DNA of 64,000 nucleotides from contig NZ_BDBN01000029.1 of assembly GCF_001613005.1 (NCBI RefSeq), forward strand, positions 1-64,000, in the 5' to 3' direction. The position numbers and the translations under genes were made by a program. Each line of letters starts with the position of its first letter. Within the stretch, counting starts at the first letter, position 1. Shown here in pieces: positions 62,133 through 64,000 of this stretch. A model generated the notes under the pieces. It did not search any database. It worked only from the letters and a program-made list of their open reading frames with translations, and had not been told where the DNA came from. Source of the stretch: Nocardia nova NBRC 15556. GTDB lineage: Bacteria > Actinomycetota > Actinomycetes > Mycobacteriales > Mycobacteriaceae.

Positions 62133-62696
62133 TCAGGCGTTGACCCGGCCCAGATAGCCGCCGTCGCGCGAGTCGATCTTCAGCTTGTCGCCGACGTTGA
62201 TGAACAGCGGCACCTGCACCTCGGCACCGGTCTCCAGCGTCGCGGGCTTGGTGCCGGCGCTGGAGCGGTCGCCCTGCAGGCCGGGCTCGGTGTGGGTGAC
62301 CTCGAGTTCGACGGTGACCGGGAGCTCGACGTACAGCGGCGCGCCCTCGTGCGTGGCGACCTGCACGGTCATGTTCTCCAGCAGGAAGCCGGCGCCCTTA
62401 CCGATGGTCTGCTCGTCGATACCGATCTGATCGAAGGTCTGGCCGTCCATGAAGATGTAGTCCGACCCGTCGTGGTACAGGTAGGTCATGTCCCGGCGGT
62501 CCACGGTGGCGGTCTCCACCTTCACGCCGGCGTTGAACGTCTTGTCGACCACCTTGCCGGACAGCACATTCTTCAGCTTGGTCCGCACAAACGCGGGACC
62601 TTTACCCGGCTTGACGTGCTGGAACTCGACAATCTGCTGGAGCTGACCGTCGATCTTCAGCACGAGGCCGTTCTTGAAGTCGCTGGTGTCCGCCAC
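62133..62696 (-). CDS. efp: Elongation factor P
   Basis: This 187-residue protein rescues ribosomes stalled at polyproline. The tip loop reads VKPGKGPAF with Lys32 inside the symmetric PGKGP, the actinobacterial form thought to work without lysine or arginine modification; no epmA/earP/ymfI-type gene is in the window. The three beta domains are complete (ending [10 protein letters not shown]). The GTG start follows AAGGAG by 12 nt. It sits directly after pepQ. Confidence 0.97.
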   Translation of the reverse strand: MADTSDFKNGLVLKIDGQLQQIVEFQHVKPGKGPAFVRTKLKNVLSGKVVDKTFNAGVKVETATVDRRDMTYLYHDGSDYIFMDGQTFDQIGIDEQTIGKGAGFLLENMTVQVATHEGAPLYVELPVTVELEVTHTEPGLQGDRSSAGTKPATLETGAEVQVPLFINVGDKLKIDSRDGGYLGRVNA

Positions 62697-62740
62697 TGTC
62701 CTCGGATCTCCTTGTTAGTACTGTTCGACGTTCTGTAGGC

Positions 62741-62761
62741 CGGGCCGTAGGGACCGGCCCG
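62741..62761 (-). terminator. Short hairpin between pepQ and efp
   Basis: CGGGCCG pairs with CGGCCCG over 7 bp with a 7-nt loop, 15 nt beyond the pepQ stop and 44 nt before the efp start. It may attenuate transcription into efp, or mark separate transcripts. Confidence 0.4.
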
Positions 62762-62776
62762 TTGGGGCAGCCGGGG

Positions 62777-63913
62777 TCAGTCGACCACGGTGAGGTCTTT
62801 GGTGGTGTGGGTGAGCAACTCCGGGCCCCCCGCACGAACCACGAGCGTGTCCTCGATGCGAACTCCGCCGCGGCCGGGGAAATACACACCTGGCTCGACG
62901 GTCACCGCCACGCCATCCAGAAGTGTACCGGTCGCGGTTTTGGCGACCGGAGGCGCTTCGTGGATCTGCAGTCCGACGCCGTGTCCGAGGCCGTGCACGA
63001 ACAGGTCGCCGTGCCCGGCCGACGCGATCACCGAGCGGGCCGCAGCATCGACCGCCGCGCACGGCACACCGGGTGCCAGCGCCTCGCGGCCGGCCCGCTG
63101 CGCCTCGTATACGAGCTGGTAGATCTCGCGCTGCCAATCTGTCGGCTCGCCCAGCACCAGGGTGCGCGTCATATCCGAGTGGTAGCCGCCGACCACCGCG
63201 CCGAAATCGAGCTTCACGAAATCGCCCGCCGCCAGCACCGCGTCGGTCGGGCGATGATGCGGCACTGCGGAATTGGCACCGGCGGCCACGATGGTCTCGA
63301 AGGCGATCGCGTCGGCGCCGTGCTCGAACATCAGCCATTCCAGCTCGCGGGCGACCTGGCGCTCGGTGCGGCCCGGACGCAGTCCCCCTCGTTCCAGCAG
63401 GGTCGCCAGCGCGGCGTCGGCGGCCGCGCACGCCGCCCGCAGCTGCTCGATCTCGTAGTCGTCCTTGACCGTGCGCAGTTGTTCGACCAGACCGGGCGCG
63501 GGGACGAATTGGAGGCCGCTGCCCTGCTCGACGAAGCCGCGGTGCTGGTCGACGGTCACGACGTGACTTTCGAAGCCGACGCGGCCGATCTGCCATTCCC
63601 CGGCCAGTTCGACCAACCGGCGCGCACTGGCGCGAGCGATCTCGGCGTGCACGTCGGGTACCTGGTCGCCGACCTGGGTGATGTAGCGGCCGTCGGTGCA
63701 GATGACCGTCCGCTCGCCGTCCTCGCCCACCTGGCTGCCGTCCCAGGAGTGCACGAGCAGGGCGGCGTTGGAGCCGGTGAAGCCGGTCAGGTACCGGATA
63801 TTCACCAGATCGGTCACGAGCAGGGCATCGACCCCGTTCTCCACCAACAGGTCTCGCAACCCTGCCCGACGCGCAGCGTGGTCGGGGCGCCGGGCACCGT
63901 CATCAGCAGACAT
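62777..63913 (-). CDS. pepQ: Xaa-Pro dipeptidase/aminopeptidase
   Basis: This is a 378-residue M24-family metallopeptidase. The creatinase N-domain is followed by metal ligands: Asp pair in KLDFGAVVGGYHSDMTR, His in HGLGHGVG, Glu in VEPGVYFPGRGG and VRIEDTLVV. It removes or frees residues before proline. The ATG at 63913 is chosen; the longer frame lies in non-conserved sequence. It heads the pepQ-efp-nusB operon, the order found across Mycobacteriales, and links proline peptide handling to the polyproline factor EF-P. Confidence 0.95.
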   Translation of the reverse strand: MSADDGARRPDHAARRAGLRDLLVENGVDALLVTDLVNIRYLTGFTGSNAALLVHSWDGSQVGEDGERTVICTDGRYITQVGDQVPDVHAEIARASARRLVELAGEWQIGRVGFESHVVTVDQHRGFVEQGSGLQFVPAPGLVEQLRTVKDDYEIEQLRAACAAADAALATLLERGGLRPGRTERQVARELEWLMFEHGADAIAFETIVAAGANSAVPHHRPTDAVLAAGDFVKLDFGAVVGGYHSDMTRTLVLGEPTDWQREIYQLVYEAQRAGREALAPGVPCAAVDAAARSVIASAGHGDLFVHGLGHGVGLQIHEAPPVAKTATGTLLDGVAVTVEPGVYFPGRGGVRIEDTLVVRAGGPELLTHTTKDLTVVD

Positions 63914-64000
63914 GGCTGCCACGCTACCGCTGTCGTATTGCGAGGCCGTCACGCAGTCACCCGCGACCCCGTCCACGACCGGCGGCGGGCCGGTGTTACT

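Overview
The window is high-GC actinobacterial chromosome (order Mycobacteriales, most likely Nocardia or a close relative). GTG starts are common, SOS-box and PyrR-leader motifs are of actinobacterial type, MihF, WhiA and SigF/RsbW are present, and many blocks keep the Mycobacterium tuberculosis gene order. This placement is inference from gene content; no rRNA or tRNA gene is present to confirm it.

Layout. (1) 1-7.1 kb: glycolytic gap-pgk, then the conserved uvrC-rapZ-yvcK-whiA cluster. (2) 7.1-21.7 kb: an accessory stretch with LysR/bile-acid-type transporter, YcaQ-type DNA glycosylase, FAD dehydrogenase, metallo-beta-lactamase-fold and HAD enzymes, an MFS permease with a large inserted soluble domain, an orphan ABC ATPase, an asparagine-type permease and a lipoprotein gamma-glutamyltransferase. 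(3) 21.7-26.3 kb: riboflavin operon ribE-ribBA-ribH plus a PH-domain membrane protein, then rpe. (4) 26.4-36.7 kb: rsbW-sigF, a LysR/YeiH pair, def-fmt-rsmB, a secreted lipase, PadR, and a TetR/NmrA pair. (5) 36.7-53.1 kb, all on the minus strand: pyrR-pyrB-smORF-pyrC-membrane protein-carA-carB-hypothetical-pyrF, followed by mihF-gmk-rpoZ-coaBC-metK-priA. (6) 53.3-60.6 kb: accessory plus-strand genes, including an alpha/beta hydrolase, an AlkB homologue with its own LexA box, an HD-domain protein, a bacterial serpin, an ArsB/SLC13-type transporter and a TetR-controlled quinone oxidoreductase. (7) 60.6-64 kb: LppU-like lipoprotein, then pepQ-efp-nusB-yciI.

How the parts work together. The pyr block encodes de novo UMP synthesis apart from the dihydroorotate dehydrogenase and orotate phosphoribosyltransferase steps, with PyrR at its head and a PyrR-binding hairpin just upstream of the pyrR Shine-Dalgarno. 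Most junctions in it overlap by 1-4 nt, suggesting translational coupling. Two unannotated-looking coupled reading frames sit inside it: a 38-codon ORF fitted between pyrB and pyrC, and a 129-codon ORF between carB and pyrF.

The most informative non-coding signals are operators seen directly as inverted repeats: a canonical SOS box on the alkB promoter, paired TetR operators at two divergent loci, a 13+13 bp palindrome over a -35 box upstream of a small monooxygenase-like gene, and a nested repeat between lysR and yeiH. No mobile element, CRISPR array, prophage or RNA gene was found.
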